In this document: positions 1 to 11,077 of the stretch, piece by piece
Layout: each line of letters begins with the position of its first letter
How positions within the stretch are numbered: position 1 is the first letter of the stretch
Source of the DNA: Citrobacter amalonaticus
Lineage (GTDB): Bacteria > Pseudomonadota > Gammaproteobacteria > Enterobacterales > Enterobacteriaceae
Assembly (NCBI GenBank): GCA_028994555.1
Contig: JARDVN010000001.1
Span: forward strand, 496,001 to 560,000
Direction: 5' to 3'
Length of the DNA: 64,000 bases
The notes under the pieces: generated by a model
What the model was told of the DNA's origin: nothing
What the model saw: the letters and a program-made list of their open reading frames with translations, nothing else
The model's database searches: none
Program-made: the position numbers and the translations under genes

Positions 1-487
1 AACGGCGTCCAGCACTCACTGGTCGTCGGCCGTATCTCTGGTTTTCTGGCCAGAGAAATGGGGCTTCCCGCGGTTCAGTGCCTGAAAATCGAAATAGGCG
101 GCTTGCTGCATAACCTGACATCTCTGGCGCTGTGCGCCGCACCGGCCCATACCGGGGGAAGAGAATGCCGTCTGGGATGAACTCTATCCGATTGAAGCGA
201 TTAGAGAGATCGCATACTGGTGTCAGATTCAAAAGACAGGAGCGGCACAGGCTGCGCATCCTCCGGAGGTGAGGATTCTGAAAGCCAGCATCTGGCTGGC
301 GTCGTTGTTGCAGGGCGTCACGCTGTCGTCAGAATTTAAAGCACGCGTTGGAGAAACCGCGGAAATTACCCCCGAACTGGCGGGCATTGTGCAGCAAAAT
401 AGTGAGACTCTGTTACAGATCTTTCAGGAGTCCGTCAAAGAGCGTCGCGCCCTGGTTCAGAAAATAAACCAACTCAGCCAGTCGTGA
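1..487 (+). CDS. HD-like domain protein, C-terminal part, cut by window start
   Basis: The 5' end lies outside the window. The visible part reads in frame from base 1, then shifts at a run of five G (154-158); removing one G joins it to the frame that ends at 487, giving about 161 residues. Near the start are the motifs QHSLVVGRIS and EIGGLLHNL, which resemble the helix-rich core of HD/HDOD domains, but the usual HD metal pair is LHN here, so phosphohydrolase activity is doubtful. The C-terminal part is helical and ends KINQLSQS. The gene converges on the minus-strand reductase gene with a 31-bp gap. The family assignment rests on one short motif; the function is unknown to me. Confidence 0.5.
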
Positions 488-518
488 ACCGCGAGACATC
501 ATCCTCGCGGCCCTCTTC

Positions 519-1256
519 TCAGGCGGACAAACCGCCGTCCAGCACCAGCGTCTGACCGGTGAGATAACTACCCCCTTCCCCGGCCAGAAACGCAACCGCA
601 CGAGCGACATCCTGGGTGCGCCCGAGACGACGCAAAGGAATATTCTGCCGCATCGCTTTTAACCGGGCTTCCGGAATGGCCTGCACCATTTCACCTTCAA
701 TCAATCCCGGAGCCAGACAGTTTACCCGAATGCCAAACCGGCCCACTTCTCGCGCCAGCGAGTGCGTCAGACCAATCATCGCCGCCTTGCTGGCCGCATA
801 GGCCGTCTGCCCGCTGTTGCCTTTAATGGCCGTCACGGACGACATAAACACAATCGAACCACTGCCCTGGGTCATCATGGCAGGCAGCAGGATGCGATTC
901 CAGTTCACTACCGCGACCAGATTGTTTCCCAGCACGTCCTGCCAGTCGCGCGCGTTCTGGTGGATGTGCAGCGCGTCATTGGTCATGCCAGCGTTATGGA
1001 CGATGGCAGTGGGCGCGCCATACGCTTCAAGCAGCGACGTGGCGAGCTGCGCAACGCTGGCTTCATCGCTACCGTCGCAACGAAACCCTTTCACCCAGGT
1101 CGAGGTACTCCGACTTTGCGCGAGATCCAGCGTACGGGCAATTCCGGCCTCATTACGCCCGGTAAAGACAATATTCCATTCGGGCAGCAGGTGGTTCACC
1201 AGCGCCTGGCCGATTCCCCGACTGCCGCCGGTAATGAGCATCCATTTCTTTGCCAT
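519..1256 (-). CDS. 3-oxoacyl-ACP reductase (FabG-like short-chain dehydrogenase)
   Basis: A short-chain dehydrogenase of 245 residues. It has the NADP-binding glycine motif TGGSRGIG near the N-terminus, NNLVAVVNWN in the middle, a catalytic Ser in FMSSVTAIKG and the YAASK Tyr-Lys pair, and ends in a GQTLVLDGG-type tail typical of FabG. The expected reaction is NADPH reduction of a 3-ketoacyl chain on acyl carrier protein. The start ATG at 1254-1256 was chosen over one eight codons upstream because it lies directly after the stop of the carrier-protein gene (1258-1260). It is the last gene of the minus-strand operon and sits with a ketosynthase, dehydratase and carrier protein, so it probably works on a dedicated acyl chain and not in housekeeping fatty acid synthesis. 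Confidence 0.85.
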   Translation of the reverse strand: MAKKWMLITGGSRGIGQALVNHLLPEWNIVFTGRNEAGIARTLDLAQSRSTSTWVKGFRCDGSDEASVAQLATSLLEAYGAPTAIVHNAGMTNDALHIHQNARDWQDVLGNNLVAVVNWNRILLPAMMTQGSGSIVFMSSVTAIKGNSGQTAYAASKAAMIGLTHSLAREVGRFGIRVNCLAPGLIEGEMVQAIPEARLKAMRQNIPLRRLGRTQDVARAVAFLAGEGGSYLTGQTLVLDGGLSA

Positions 1257-1257
1257 A

Positions 1258-1509
1258 TCAACCTGCCATTTCCTGCGCAATACGTTCGCTGAGTTCGCGA
1301 AGCGTCATGGTTGGATTTTTCATAAACATTTCAGGGTTGATCGTGACGTTAAACTCACGTTTCGCCAGCACCATCAGCTCAACGTAATCGAGGCTGTCCA
1401 GTTCCAGCTCAGGCAGTGTCGTCTCTGGCGTCAGCGCCTCCGGCGCCAGGTCTTTTGCGTCACAGATCATTTCACTGATTTTGTCGTAGATCATTTCATG
1501 CTGGCTCAT
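1258..1509 (-). CDS. acyl carrier protein, operon-specific
   Basis: An 83-residue acidic protein with the phosphopantetheine attachment motif LELDSLDYVELM; the Ser of DSL is the predicted modified residue. Length and motif fit the acyl carrier protein family, but the sequence is clearly not housekeeping AcpP. It overlaps the upstream dehydratase gene by 14 bases and abuts the downstream reductase start, so the three are probably translationally coupled. It would carry the chain built by the neighbouring ketosynthase, reductase and dehydratase. No dedicated phosphopantetheinyl transferase gene is visible in the window, so a host enzyme would have to activate it. Confidence 0.88.
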   Translation of the reverse strand: MSQHEMIYDKISEMICDAKDLAPEALTPETTLPELELDSLDYVELMVLAKREFNVTINPEMFMKNPTMTLRELSERIAQEMAG

Positions 1510-2298
1510 TTGATTTTCCTTCTGTCAGCGCACCGACTTTAAGCGTCACGGCATTGCTAATGTAGTGATGTTGATAACAGGTTCGCGCGGCGATTCGCAC
1601 CACCATCGCGCCACTTGCAAGGTCGCCAACCACCAGGGCCGGCAAGGTGTCAATCTCAAGGTTTTCCGGTAGCGACTCTGCTCGCCAGGGGGCCAGCAGA
1701 TGGCTGTCGAAAATGACTTCCTGATGGGTCTGTACAACAGGAAAGTGAGAAAACAACGCCTCCAGCGTCCGACACGTCGGCAGCATGTCGGCAATAGCCT
1801 GCTGGCGTAACAGCGCGGTATCCTGGAGAAGATGACGAAACAACAGGGCGTCGAGAAAATGCCATTGCTGAGCGTCGGGAAGTAGCGATTTGAACGTCTG
1901 GTGTAACGCGGCCAGCGCCGACGAATCCAGAACCCGCTGACTTTCTCCATTCGCTAACGGCAGGTGTTTCTCCGGCATGATCTGGCAGGAAAGGCAGGTC
2001 TCTTCGGCAGATAACTCACGCACCGACGCCGCAACGCGCTTATTCGCATCGCGCGTCAGGCGATAGGCAGTATCCCGCCACAGCGGTCGGCGCAGACGCA
2101 CGGTACATTTCAGATACGGGGCGTCGTCGACCGGTGGACTGATAAACCGCTTTACGTCCAGCAAGACGCGCATACCATGCACGCTGAGCCCGCTCCCGCC
2201 CCGCGCTTTCACCCACGACTCGTCAAAATGCACCGGGTTGTAATCGCCCGAAAACGCGGCCCAGCGCCGGGCATCCTGGTGGCCATAATGAAGCGGCA

Positions 2299-2299
<1 letters not shown>
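1496..2299 (-). CDS. MaoC/hot-dog type acyl dehydratase
   Basis: A 267-residue protein. Its N-terminal segment has FSGDYNPVHFDESW followed by GLSVHGM, matching the MaoC/R-hydratase signature in which the Asp and His of the D-Y-N-P-V-H stretch are catalytic. It should dehydrate or hydrate a 3-hydroxyacyl chain on the adjacent carrier protein. The start was set at the ATG at 2297-2299, which overlaps the ketosynthase stop (2299-2301) as ATGA; a longer frame upstream merely shadows the ketosynthase. The remaining 200 residues are less recognisable and may be a second, degenerate hot-dog half, consistent with a double hot-dog length (inference). Confidence 0.75.
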
Positions 2300-3550
<1,251 letters not shown>

Positions 3551-3554
<4 letters not shown>

Positions 3555-4922
3555 GTTTCATTATCCTGTATTGCGTTTCGCCACCCCCCTTGCGCCAGCC
3601 AGAGCTGCAACGTGGCGTAGAGGTAGTCGTATTGGGTTTGTGCGAGGGCGTTCTCTAACGTCAGCAGATCGTCCTGCGCGTTCAACAACGTCTGAAAATC
3701 CACGGCGCCCGCGCGATAGCGGCTTTCCGTCAGGGTTAAACGCCGCTGGCTGAGCGCCAGCGACTGGTGAAGTCGTGCGCGCTGCTCTTCAGCGCTCAGA
3801 CGGTTTTCCATCGCCTCATCCACTTCGGCGAGTGCGGAATAGGCTGTCGAGCGAAAGGTTATCGCCGCCTGTTTTACCGCGAGATCCGCCTGCTTCACGG
3901 TGAGCTGTTGGGTATTCCACTGGATAAACGGCAGCGTCAGCGCACTTCCAATTGAGCGAATCGGATCGCTGAACCATTGACTGAAGATCTGACTGCCGGC
4001 ATTCAGCGAGGCGTCAAGAGACAGCGCGGGATAAAACTGCAGCCGCGTGGCGTCGTAACCCGCAAGGGCTGCGCGCAGACGTGATTCCGCCGCCTGGATG
4101 TCAGGCCGCTGAGCGATCACCCGCAGCGGTGTTTTTTGCGCGATTGGCACCTGTTGATTGACATCCAGCGCGGGCGATTCGTCGGCATGCTGTTCCGCTG
4201 GCCTGTTGAGCAACAGCGCCAGCGCATTGCGCGTATTCTGACGTTGCTGAACCAACGTTCGCCACTGATTCTCTCGTTCCAGCAGGGCCTGCTGCGCCTG
4301 CAACACATCAAGCTGACCGACCTTCCCGGCGTTAAACCATGACGTCACCTGCTGCACGGTCTGTTGCGAAATCGCCAGACCGTCACGCTGATTACGAATC
4401 TGCTGGTTATACAGCGCGATACTCCAGTAAAGCTGGGCGGTGGTGCCCATCGTGGTCAGTACCGTCGCATGGTAATCCTGCTCGCTCGCCACCGCTTCCC
4501 ATTCGCTTTGTTCACGCGTTCGCGCCAGTTTTCCCCACAGATCCAGTTCCCAGGCGATGGTGATGCCGCTACTGTAGTTTTCCTGTGAGGACGTCCCCCC
4601 GACGTACGTTTTTACTGTTACTGGCGGAACCGCTGACCGTCACATCCGGCGTCATCGTGGTGTCAGTTAGCCCTGCCGCCACGCGTGCCTGTTGCACGGC
4701 GATCGCCGCCGCCGCGAGATCGTTATTGCTTTCCAGCACCTGCTCAATGACCCGCAACAGCCGGGGATCGCCAAAACGCTGCCAGCCGTATTCCGACACC
4801 GTATCGGTAGCGGGTTGCCACTGGGTGGGTAATGACAGCAGCGGGCGCTGGTAGTCGCTGCGGGTCAGTGAGCTACAGCCTGCCAGTACGAAAACTACGG
4901 GTAACAAAAGGAGTCTTTTCAT
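3551..4922 (-). CDS. TolC/NodT-type outer-membrane efflux lipoprotein, one apparent frameshift
   Basis: Outer-membrane channel component, 456 residues after removing one C from the run at 4595-4600. The N-terminus is a lipoprotein signal with lipobox VLAGCSS. The body has the usual repeated helical hairpins, with GITIAWELDLWGKL in the first half and RPDIQAAESRLRAA in the second, characteristic of the NodT/OprM branch. Its ATG (4920-4922) overlaps the MacB-like stop as ATGA. With the MacA- and MacB-like proteins it would complete a tripartite exporter; the C39 exporter could use the same channel. The protein is distinct from host TolC, suggesting a dedicated outlet for the peptide. Confidence 0.85.
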
Positions 4923-6850
4923 TCGCGAGCCAGCGCCTCGGTAGGATTGAGGCGAGCCGCTCTGCGCGCCGGAAAATAGCCAAACGTCAGGCCGATCAGA
5001 GCGGAAAAACCACAGGCCATCAGCACCGGGAACGCGGTGAACACCATCGAGAATGCATCGGTTGCAAAGGCGAACAGATGCCCCGCCACCCACGAGCCAA
5101 ACACCCCAAGCAGGCCACCGAGGGCGCAGATCATCACGGCCTCAATCAGAAACTGGTTCATGATGTCCGAGGGACGTGCGCCAACGGACAGGCGAATGCC
5201 AATTTCATGGGTCCGTTCGGTCACGGACACCAGCATAATGTTCATCACCCCGACGCCGCCCACCAGCAAGGAGATCGCTGCAATGGCGGTGATCAACAGC
5301 GACATAGAGTCAGAGGTTTTTTGCAGCGCGTTCGCCAGCTGATCGTCGGTCTGGATAAAGAAGTCCTTCCGGCCATGTTCCCGCAGCAGATGACGTTCCG
5401 CACGCTGCGCCGCCTCATGTGGTTCCAGCGGCGGCTGAAAGCGCAGAATCAATGATTCCAGTGGTTTTTCGCCGGTGAGTCGCTGCTGTAATGACGTATG
5501 CGGAACCCAGGCGGTCATAAACCCGCCCACGACTTTTGGGCCGGGGCGCGTCGCCACGCCGATCACCCGCCACGGCGCGCCGCCTATCTGGATTATCTCA
5601 TCCAGCGGATCTTCACCGCCGGGGAACAGCGTATCGCGCCCGGTCTCATCGAGGATTAACACCGGTTCGCCTTCCGCGACGTCCCGCGCGGTAAAGCCAT
5701 TTCCCTGTACAAATCGCAGTCCTTGCAGGGCGAAAAAATCCTGTGAAACGCCGGAGAGCATCATGGAGGAGTCGAGCCCCTTGCGAACCGCGAGCGTTGT
5801 GCTGCTGACCACCGGCGAGACGCCCATAATCCACGGCAGAGCCTGCAAACTGCGAACATCATCCATTGACAGTGCGCGCTCCATATCCGGGCGCTTATTG
5901 CCCCACCCTGTACCCGGATGGATCTCCAGCGTGGTGCTTCCCAGCTTACCGATCTCACTCATGATCGCCTGTCGTGCGCCCTCACCTACCGCCATCGACG
6001 ACACCACCGACGCAATGCCGATGATGATCCCCAGCATGGAGAGAAATGCGCGCATCCGGTGTCCGAGCAGCGAACGCCAGGCCATGCGGACCGCCTCATG
6101 AAGACGGCGCCCCAGCGAGGCGCGTCCGTTATCCTGCTCCGGCAACGCAATCGGACGGCGAACGGCGGCATGCTGAACGTCGCGAATGATCCGCCCGTCG
6201 CTGATCTCAATCATTCGCTGCGCCTGTCGGGCAACGTCGCGATCGTGGGTGACGATGATGACCGTGTGCCCCGACGCATGTAGCTGGTGCAGCACATCCA
6301 TTAGCGCCTTGCCGCTGACGCTATCGAGCGCGCCGGTGGGTTCATCCGCCAGAATGATATGCGCCCCGTTGATCAGCGCCCGACAAATGCTCACGCGCTG
6401 CTGTTGCCCACCCGAAAGCTGGGCGGGTCGGTGCTGAAGGCGGTTTTCCAGACCGAGTTGACGTGCAAGACGCTGGGTGCGCGCGTTGCGCTCGGCTTCC
6501 GACATCGCGGTGTACAGCGCGGGAATGGCGATGTTCTCTTCCGCCGTCAGATACGGCATCAGGTGATAGCGCTGGAAAATAAACCCAAGATAACGGCTAC
6601 GCAGATCGGCGAGGCGCAGACTGTCTGCGTCATGTACGGGCGTACCGTTGATCAACACCTCGCCGGAAGAAGGCTTATCCAGGCAGCCGATGATATTCAT
6701 CAACGTGGACTTCCCTGACCCCGAGGCCCCTACAATCGCCACCATCTCACCGCTGTGGATGGTCAGTGAAATGTCGCTCAGCACCGCAAGCGTTTCACTC
6801 CCCGCGCTGAATGTCCGACAAACCTGGCGTAAGACGATAATCGGTTCCAT
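4919..6850 (-). CDS. MacB-like ABC transporter (ATPase-permease fusion)
   Basis: A 643-residue protein in MacB order. The ABC domain comes first, with Walker A GASGSGKST near residue 40, signature LSGGQQQRV and Walker B IILADEPT. An N-terminal membrane helix (MLGIIIGIASVVSSMAVGE) follows, then a large periplasmic MacB core domain and three C-terminal membrane helices of FtsX type. MacB proteins drive export of peptides and amphiphiles from the periplasm through a MacA adaptor and TolC-like channel. The frame is intact. It lies 3 bp after the adaptor gene and overlaps the channel gene. In this operon it is the second ABC ATPase besides the C39 exporter, so it may extrude the processed peptide from the periplasm or give self-protection. 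Confidence 0.92.
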   Translation of the reverse strand: MEPIIVLRQVCRTFSAGSETLAVLSDISLTIHSGEMVAIVGASGSGKSTLMNIIGCLDKPSSGEVLINGTPVHDADSLRLADLRSRYLGFIFQRYHLMPYLTAEENIAIPALYTAMSEAERNARTQRLARQLGLENRLQHRPAQLSGGQQQRVSICRALINGAHIILADEPTGALDSVSGKALMDVLHQLHASGHTVIIVTHDRDVARQAQRMIEISDGRIIRDVQHAAVRRPIALPEQDNGRASLGRRLHEAVRMAWRSLLGHRMRAFLSMLGIIIGIASVVSSMAVGEGARQAIMSEIGKLGSTTLEIHPGTGWGNKRPDMERALSMDDVRSLQALPWIMGVSPVVSSTTLAVRKGLDSSMMLSGVSQDFFALQGLRFVQGNGFTARDVAEGEPVLILDETGRDTLFPGGEDPLDEIIQIGGAPWRVIGVATRPGPKVVGGFMTAWVPHTSLQQRLTGEKPLESLILRFQPPLEPHEAAQRAERHLLREHGRKDFFIQTDDQLANALQKTSDSMSLLITAIAAISLLVGGVGVMNIMLVSVTERTHEIGIRLSVGARPSDIMNQFLIEAVMICALGGLLGVFGSWVAGHLFAFATDAFSMVFTAFPVLMACGFSALIGLTFGYFPARRAARLNPTEALARE

Positions 6851-6853
6851 CCG

Positions 6854-8007
6854 CTATCCTCGCCCCCTGTCCTGCGTCAGCACGACACGATCGCCGACCT
6901 GCAATCCCTCCAGCACTTCGGCGTATTGCCGGTCGTTGATCCCAATGCGTATCGTGCGGGTGCGCGTTTTCCCGTCTTCAACGGTGGTGATGGTGTAGCG
7001 CTCGGTGTCCAGCGCCTGCCCAAGTGCCGCGACCGGCACGCGTATTACGTTCTTTGCTTCGGCAATCTGGATAAAGACCTGAGCCGTCATCGACGTTTTC
7101 AGTTCGCGCTCCGCGTTGGGCACTTCAAAGGTGCCGGTGTAGTACACCGCCATCGCCTGTTGCTTGCCGCCCATTCCGCCTTCACCGGGTGCTTCCAGCG
7201 CTTCCTGCGGCGCAGGCTGTACAAAGCCCATCGTACTGGTGTAACGCTTATCCGGATTGGCGATGACGTAAAAGCGCAATGGCTGACCGGGACGAATTTT
7301 TTGCACGTCGGCTTCAGAAATGCGCGTCTGGACCTGCATGGTGTCGAGGTTCGCCAGCACCAGAATGGTCGGTGCCGTTTGTGAGGAGACGATGGTCTGC
7401 CCTTCCCGGGTGACGATGCCCAGCACTTCGCCGTCGACAGGGGCGACAATGCGGGTATAACTGAGGTTGGCCTGCGCCGTTTTCACCGCCATTTCCGCCT
7501 GTATAATTTGTGCGTCGCTCACGTCAACTTGCTGCACCTGCGCATCGTATTGCGCCTTCGCCTGCTCGTATTCACTGCGTACGCCGGAGCCGTCGCGCAG
7601 CATCATGCGCTGGCGGTTCAGTTCCTGGCGATAACGTAACAGCGTCGCCTGCGCCGATAGCTTCTGCGCTTTGGCGCTGGCCAGTTGCGCGCGCGTGTTG
7701 TTCAGATCTGACTCCTGCAACGTGGGGTCAATTTCCGCCAGCAGTTGTCCTTTCTGCACCTTCTCGCCCTGGCGCACGTACAGCTTGCGCAGTTGTCCGT
7801 TGACCTGCGCCCCGACGTTAACCTGCACCGCCGGTTTCAGAACCCCCCATCACCAGCACCACCTTTTCGATGTCACCTGTGCCAATGGTTTCCAGCGGTA
7901 AATTCTCTTGCGGCGAAGCCGGGGTCATCGTCATCCATGCCCCCCACGACCGCAACGGCCAGCACTAATGCACCGCCGATCAGCAGCCAACGCGATTTCG
8001 GCGTCAT
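6854..8007 (-). CDS. MacA/HlyD-type periplasmic adaptor, two apparent frameshifts
   Basis: Membrane-fusion protein of 383 residues after removing one C at each of 7843-7848 and 7940-7945. A single N-terminal membrane anchor (SRWLLIGGALVLAVAVVG) is followed by a lipoyl half-motif GAQVNGQLRKLYVRQGEKV, a coiled coil of about 90 residues rich in Gln and Ala, the second lipoyl half (IVAPVDGEVLGIV) and beta-barrel domains. Length and layout match MacA. The ATG at 8005-8007 overlaps the stop of the C39 exporter gene, supporting this start. It is the only adaptor in the operon although there are two ABC transporters, so it either serves MacB alone or is shared. Confidence 0.87.
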
Positions 8008-10122
8008 ACGTTGACCTCCAGCGGGCTGAGCGTGCCGTCGGTCAGTTGATAAACTCGCTGAAACCGCGACAGAATCGCATCGCTGTGGGTTACGACAATC
8101 AGTGACTTACCCGCTTTCTGGCAATGAGCATGAATCGCCTCCATGACAATGGCCGCGGTGTCGTCGTCAAGATTGGCGGTCGGCTCGTCGAGCAATAACA
8201 CCGGACGTGAACTGTACAACGCACGCGCCAGCAATAACCGCTGACGCTGACCGAGCGACAGCGCCGCATGGCTTTCGCGGATCAGGGCGTCGATACCGCC
8301 CGGCAATCCACGCACCACTTCGCCCAGCGCGAGGGACTCCAGCAGCGCCTCAATGCGCCCGCGGTCGCGTTCGCGGTAGTGCGCGTCGAACAGGGTGATA
8401 TTTTCACGAACGGAGGCGTTAAACAGAATGTCCTCCTGACTTTGCAGGCAGACAAACTGTGCCAGTTGTTGCGAAGGGAGCGCCGTCTCTGCGGCATAAC
8501 AGCCCCCCTGCCTGCGGAGAAAACAGTCCGGCGATCAGGCGCAGTAAAGTGCTCTTACCGGCACCCGATTCGCCGACAATCGCAATCTGCTCGCCGGCGC
8601 GCAGCGACAGCGAAACCGACGACAGCACCGGCCTGGCAGGATCGTAGCCGTAGCACAACGATGCAAACGTCAGGTCCGGCGCCGTATCGGCGGAAGGGTG
8701 CGCTGCCAGCGGGGCTGGCGCTTCCTCGTCCCGTGGCGCAAACAGCGCATGGGCGCGCGTGTCGATCACGTTCAGTTGCGATTTCTGAATAATGGCGTAG
8801 AAGATCCGCGTGACGTAGGAGGTGAAGATTTGCCGCAGGAAGCTATAGGCAAAAAAATCGCCCAGTGAGATCAGTTTGCTGTGTACCATCGGCAGAACCA
8901 CCAGCATAAACACCACCATCTCCAGGCTCCCGGTGAGCTGATACAGCCCCTCTTTCACCTGCTGATAGACCTTCTGGCGTTGCAGACACGAAAACAGATC
9001 GCGACTGAAGCTGGCAAATTGTCCCTGGCGCTGCCCTTCCAGTCCGGCAGTTTTGACGGTCAAAATGCCCTGAATGGTCTCCATGAAAAAATCATTCAGC
9101 GTGGCGCTTTTCAGTTGCAATTGCTGGGTGAACCAGCGGTCGCGGATCACCGCCCAGATGCTGATGATCCCCATCACCGTCACGCCGACCGCGGAGATCG
9201 CCGCCAGCACCGGGGCGATCCAGAACATGATCGCCAGCGCGATCGCACAGATCACCCAGTCGGAGCGCAGGCCGTTATCCAGTTCGATTTTTTGCAGCAG
9301 CCCAATCTGCCAGGCCGTGAAGCGACTAAAGATCTCACCCGGCGCCCGTTTTTCGAAAAATCGCAGCGGGTTGTGGAGCAGGCGGGAAAACCCCACGCCG
9401 CTGTGGATCAGCACAAAACGTTTGATAAAACGCTCGCTAATGACCCGCACGCCCAGCGCCATCAGCGAAGAGACGACAAACGCCAGGATAAACCAACCGT
9501 AGGGGAAGTCGCTGTTCCCGACACTGGAAAAAGCCTGGTTGATGGCGTTGCTTACCATCGTCGGCATCAGAAACAGCGTCAACGAGACGAGGAAGGTCAG
9601 CAGCATCAGCCGATAAATGCCCGGCACCGCCGCGGTTTCCTGCATGCTCATCGCCCGCGGCGCGCTCTGCGCGGTTGTCGACAACGGTAAATCAGGATCT
9701 GCGGCAACGGCCTGCTCAGGTTCGACAATCAGGGCATAACCGCTGATCTCCTGCTTAAGCGCGGCAAACGGTAACCACTGCTCGCCAATCGCCGGATTCA
9801 TCACGCACACGTGGTTGCCTTTGCGCCAGGCCAGCAGGACATAGTGACTTGCACCGTAATGCAAAATGGCTGGCAGCGGCAGGTCACTCAGCTCATCGTG
9901 CTCAAACAGGACCGGCGTCGTCGCGATGCCCAGTCGCGCCAGAATACGCATCAACGTATCCAGCGAGGTGCCATGATCGGAAGCCGGAAACAGCTCTCGC
10001 AAGGTTGCCAGCGAAACGGGCTGTCCCTGCGTCTGTGCCAGCATCGCTACACACGCCAGGCCGCACTCGTTGGTCTCTTCCTGAAAGATCAGATTCGGGA
10101 TCGTGGTCGTCATTTTTATCAT
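8004..10122 (-). CDS. C39 peptidase-containing ABC transporter (bacteriocin-type processing exporter), one apparent frameshift
   Basis: A 705-residue PCAT after removing one C at 8503-8508. Domains in order: C39 peptidase (residues 1-135), six-helix ABC membrane domain, and C-terminal ATPase with [27 protein letters not shown] and [13 protein letters not shown]. The peptidase has the oxyanion Gln14, nucleophile Cys20 in TNECGLAC and His93 in ASHYVLLA; the third position is Asn109 (VMNPA) where the family normally has Asp. The ABC signature reads LSLGQ instead of LSGGQ. PCATs cut after double-glycine leaders and export the core; a matching precursor is encoded 1.7 kb upstream. The start overlaps the acyltransferase stop as ATGA. 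Confidence 0.9.
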
Positions 10123-11072
10123 CAGTGATTAATAAAGAAGAGAGAATGGCTGTGCCAAAGGAGCCACTCCTGTGGGTATTCGCGCAGCGTGGATTCAATA
10201 ATGTCAGGCAGCGCGTGGGCGACATTCTGGCTGCTCACCGGCGGATGAATGTGAATATGCAGGCCGTTGTCATAGCTGAGGTGATAAAACACCACCTGCG
10301 CCGCAATCACCCCGGAAAGACGCACCACGCCGTTGTGCAACTTCGCGCTGCGGCCAAATAAACGACACGGCATTTTCGCCGCCAGCGCCCCTTCGGCCTG
10401 CAGGGTGTAATCCGGCGAGATATCGGGAAAAATGATCATATTCTGCTGCCCGGTGGCGACATCGGTGATGAGCCCTATCAGATCGCCAGCGAGCGTTTTG
10501 TTCTGCTGATGGATCGAGCAGTAAGAGAGGTTGATACCGCCAAGCTCGCGGGTCTGCGCGTTATAGAGTTCGGCGCTGGAAGAGACCACCACGCTGGCTT
10601 TGCCTGGCGTAACGCAGGCACCGACCATCGCCGCCAGGATGTCCGACACCGTATGTAGCGGTGCCAGAATGTAAGGTATGTTCTGCTGATGCAGCGGTGT
10701 AACCACCGCATCGAGTTCAGCCGCGCAGGCGCGGATCTGCTGTAACAGCACCGGGCTTTGTCCCCAGGTTGCGGCTTCTTCCAGCAGGCGGCGGCGCACG
10801 GCGATCCAGGCTGCGTCCACCCGCCCTGTTTGCCCGGTCAGACAGCGGAGGTTCTCGTTTGCCACAGCATTGCGCAAGCGGAATGAACGCCCCAGCAACC
10901 GTAGTGCGCAGAGACCTTTCGCGACGGCCAACAAAGCAGGCAGAGGCAAATAACGCGCCATTTTTCGCAGCAGAAGCAGTGCTCTCTGAGAAAAATCACG
11001 TTTCGCGTCATACAGCCATCCTGCGCTGTTTTTAACACTAAACACGCTCCAGATAATAAAAAATCTGACCAC
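10122..11072 (-). CDS. LpxL/HtrB-like lysophospholipid acyltransferase
   Basis: A 316-residue protein with a basic, hydrophobic N-terminus, a central [13 protein letters not shown] stretch that resembles the catalytic His-acid motif of lipid A late acyltransferases (spacing here H-x3-D, not the usual H-x4-D/E), and a C-terminal [17 protein letters not shown] segment like the QW-W-H region of LpxL. LpxL-family enzymes move an acyl chain from acyl carrier protein to a membrane acceptor. Located between the oxidoreductase and exporter genes and in the same operon as a dedicated carrier protein, it is the best candidate for transferring the operon's acyl product; whether the acceptor is the peptide, lipid A or another lipid cannot be read from sequence. 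Confidence 0.72.
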   Translation of the reverse strand: MVRFFIIWSVFSVKNSAGWLYDAKRDFSQRALLLLRKMARYLPLPALLAVAKGLCALRLLGRSFRLRNAVANENLRCLTGQTGRVDAAWIAVRRRLLEEAATWGQSPVLLQQIRACAAELDAVVTPLHQQNIPYILAPLHTVSDILAAMVGACVTPGKASVVVSSSAELYNAQTRELGGINLSYCSIHQQNKTLAGDLIGLITDVATGQQNMIIFPDISPDYTLQAEGALAAKMPCRLFGRSAKLHNGVVRLSGVIAAQVVFYHLSYDNGLHIHIHPPVSSQNVAHALPDIIESTLREYPQEWLLWHSHSLFFINH

Positions 11073-11077
11073 CGGGA

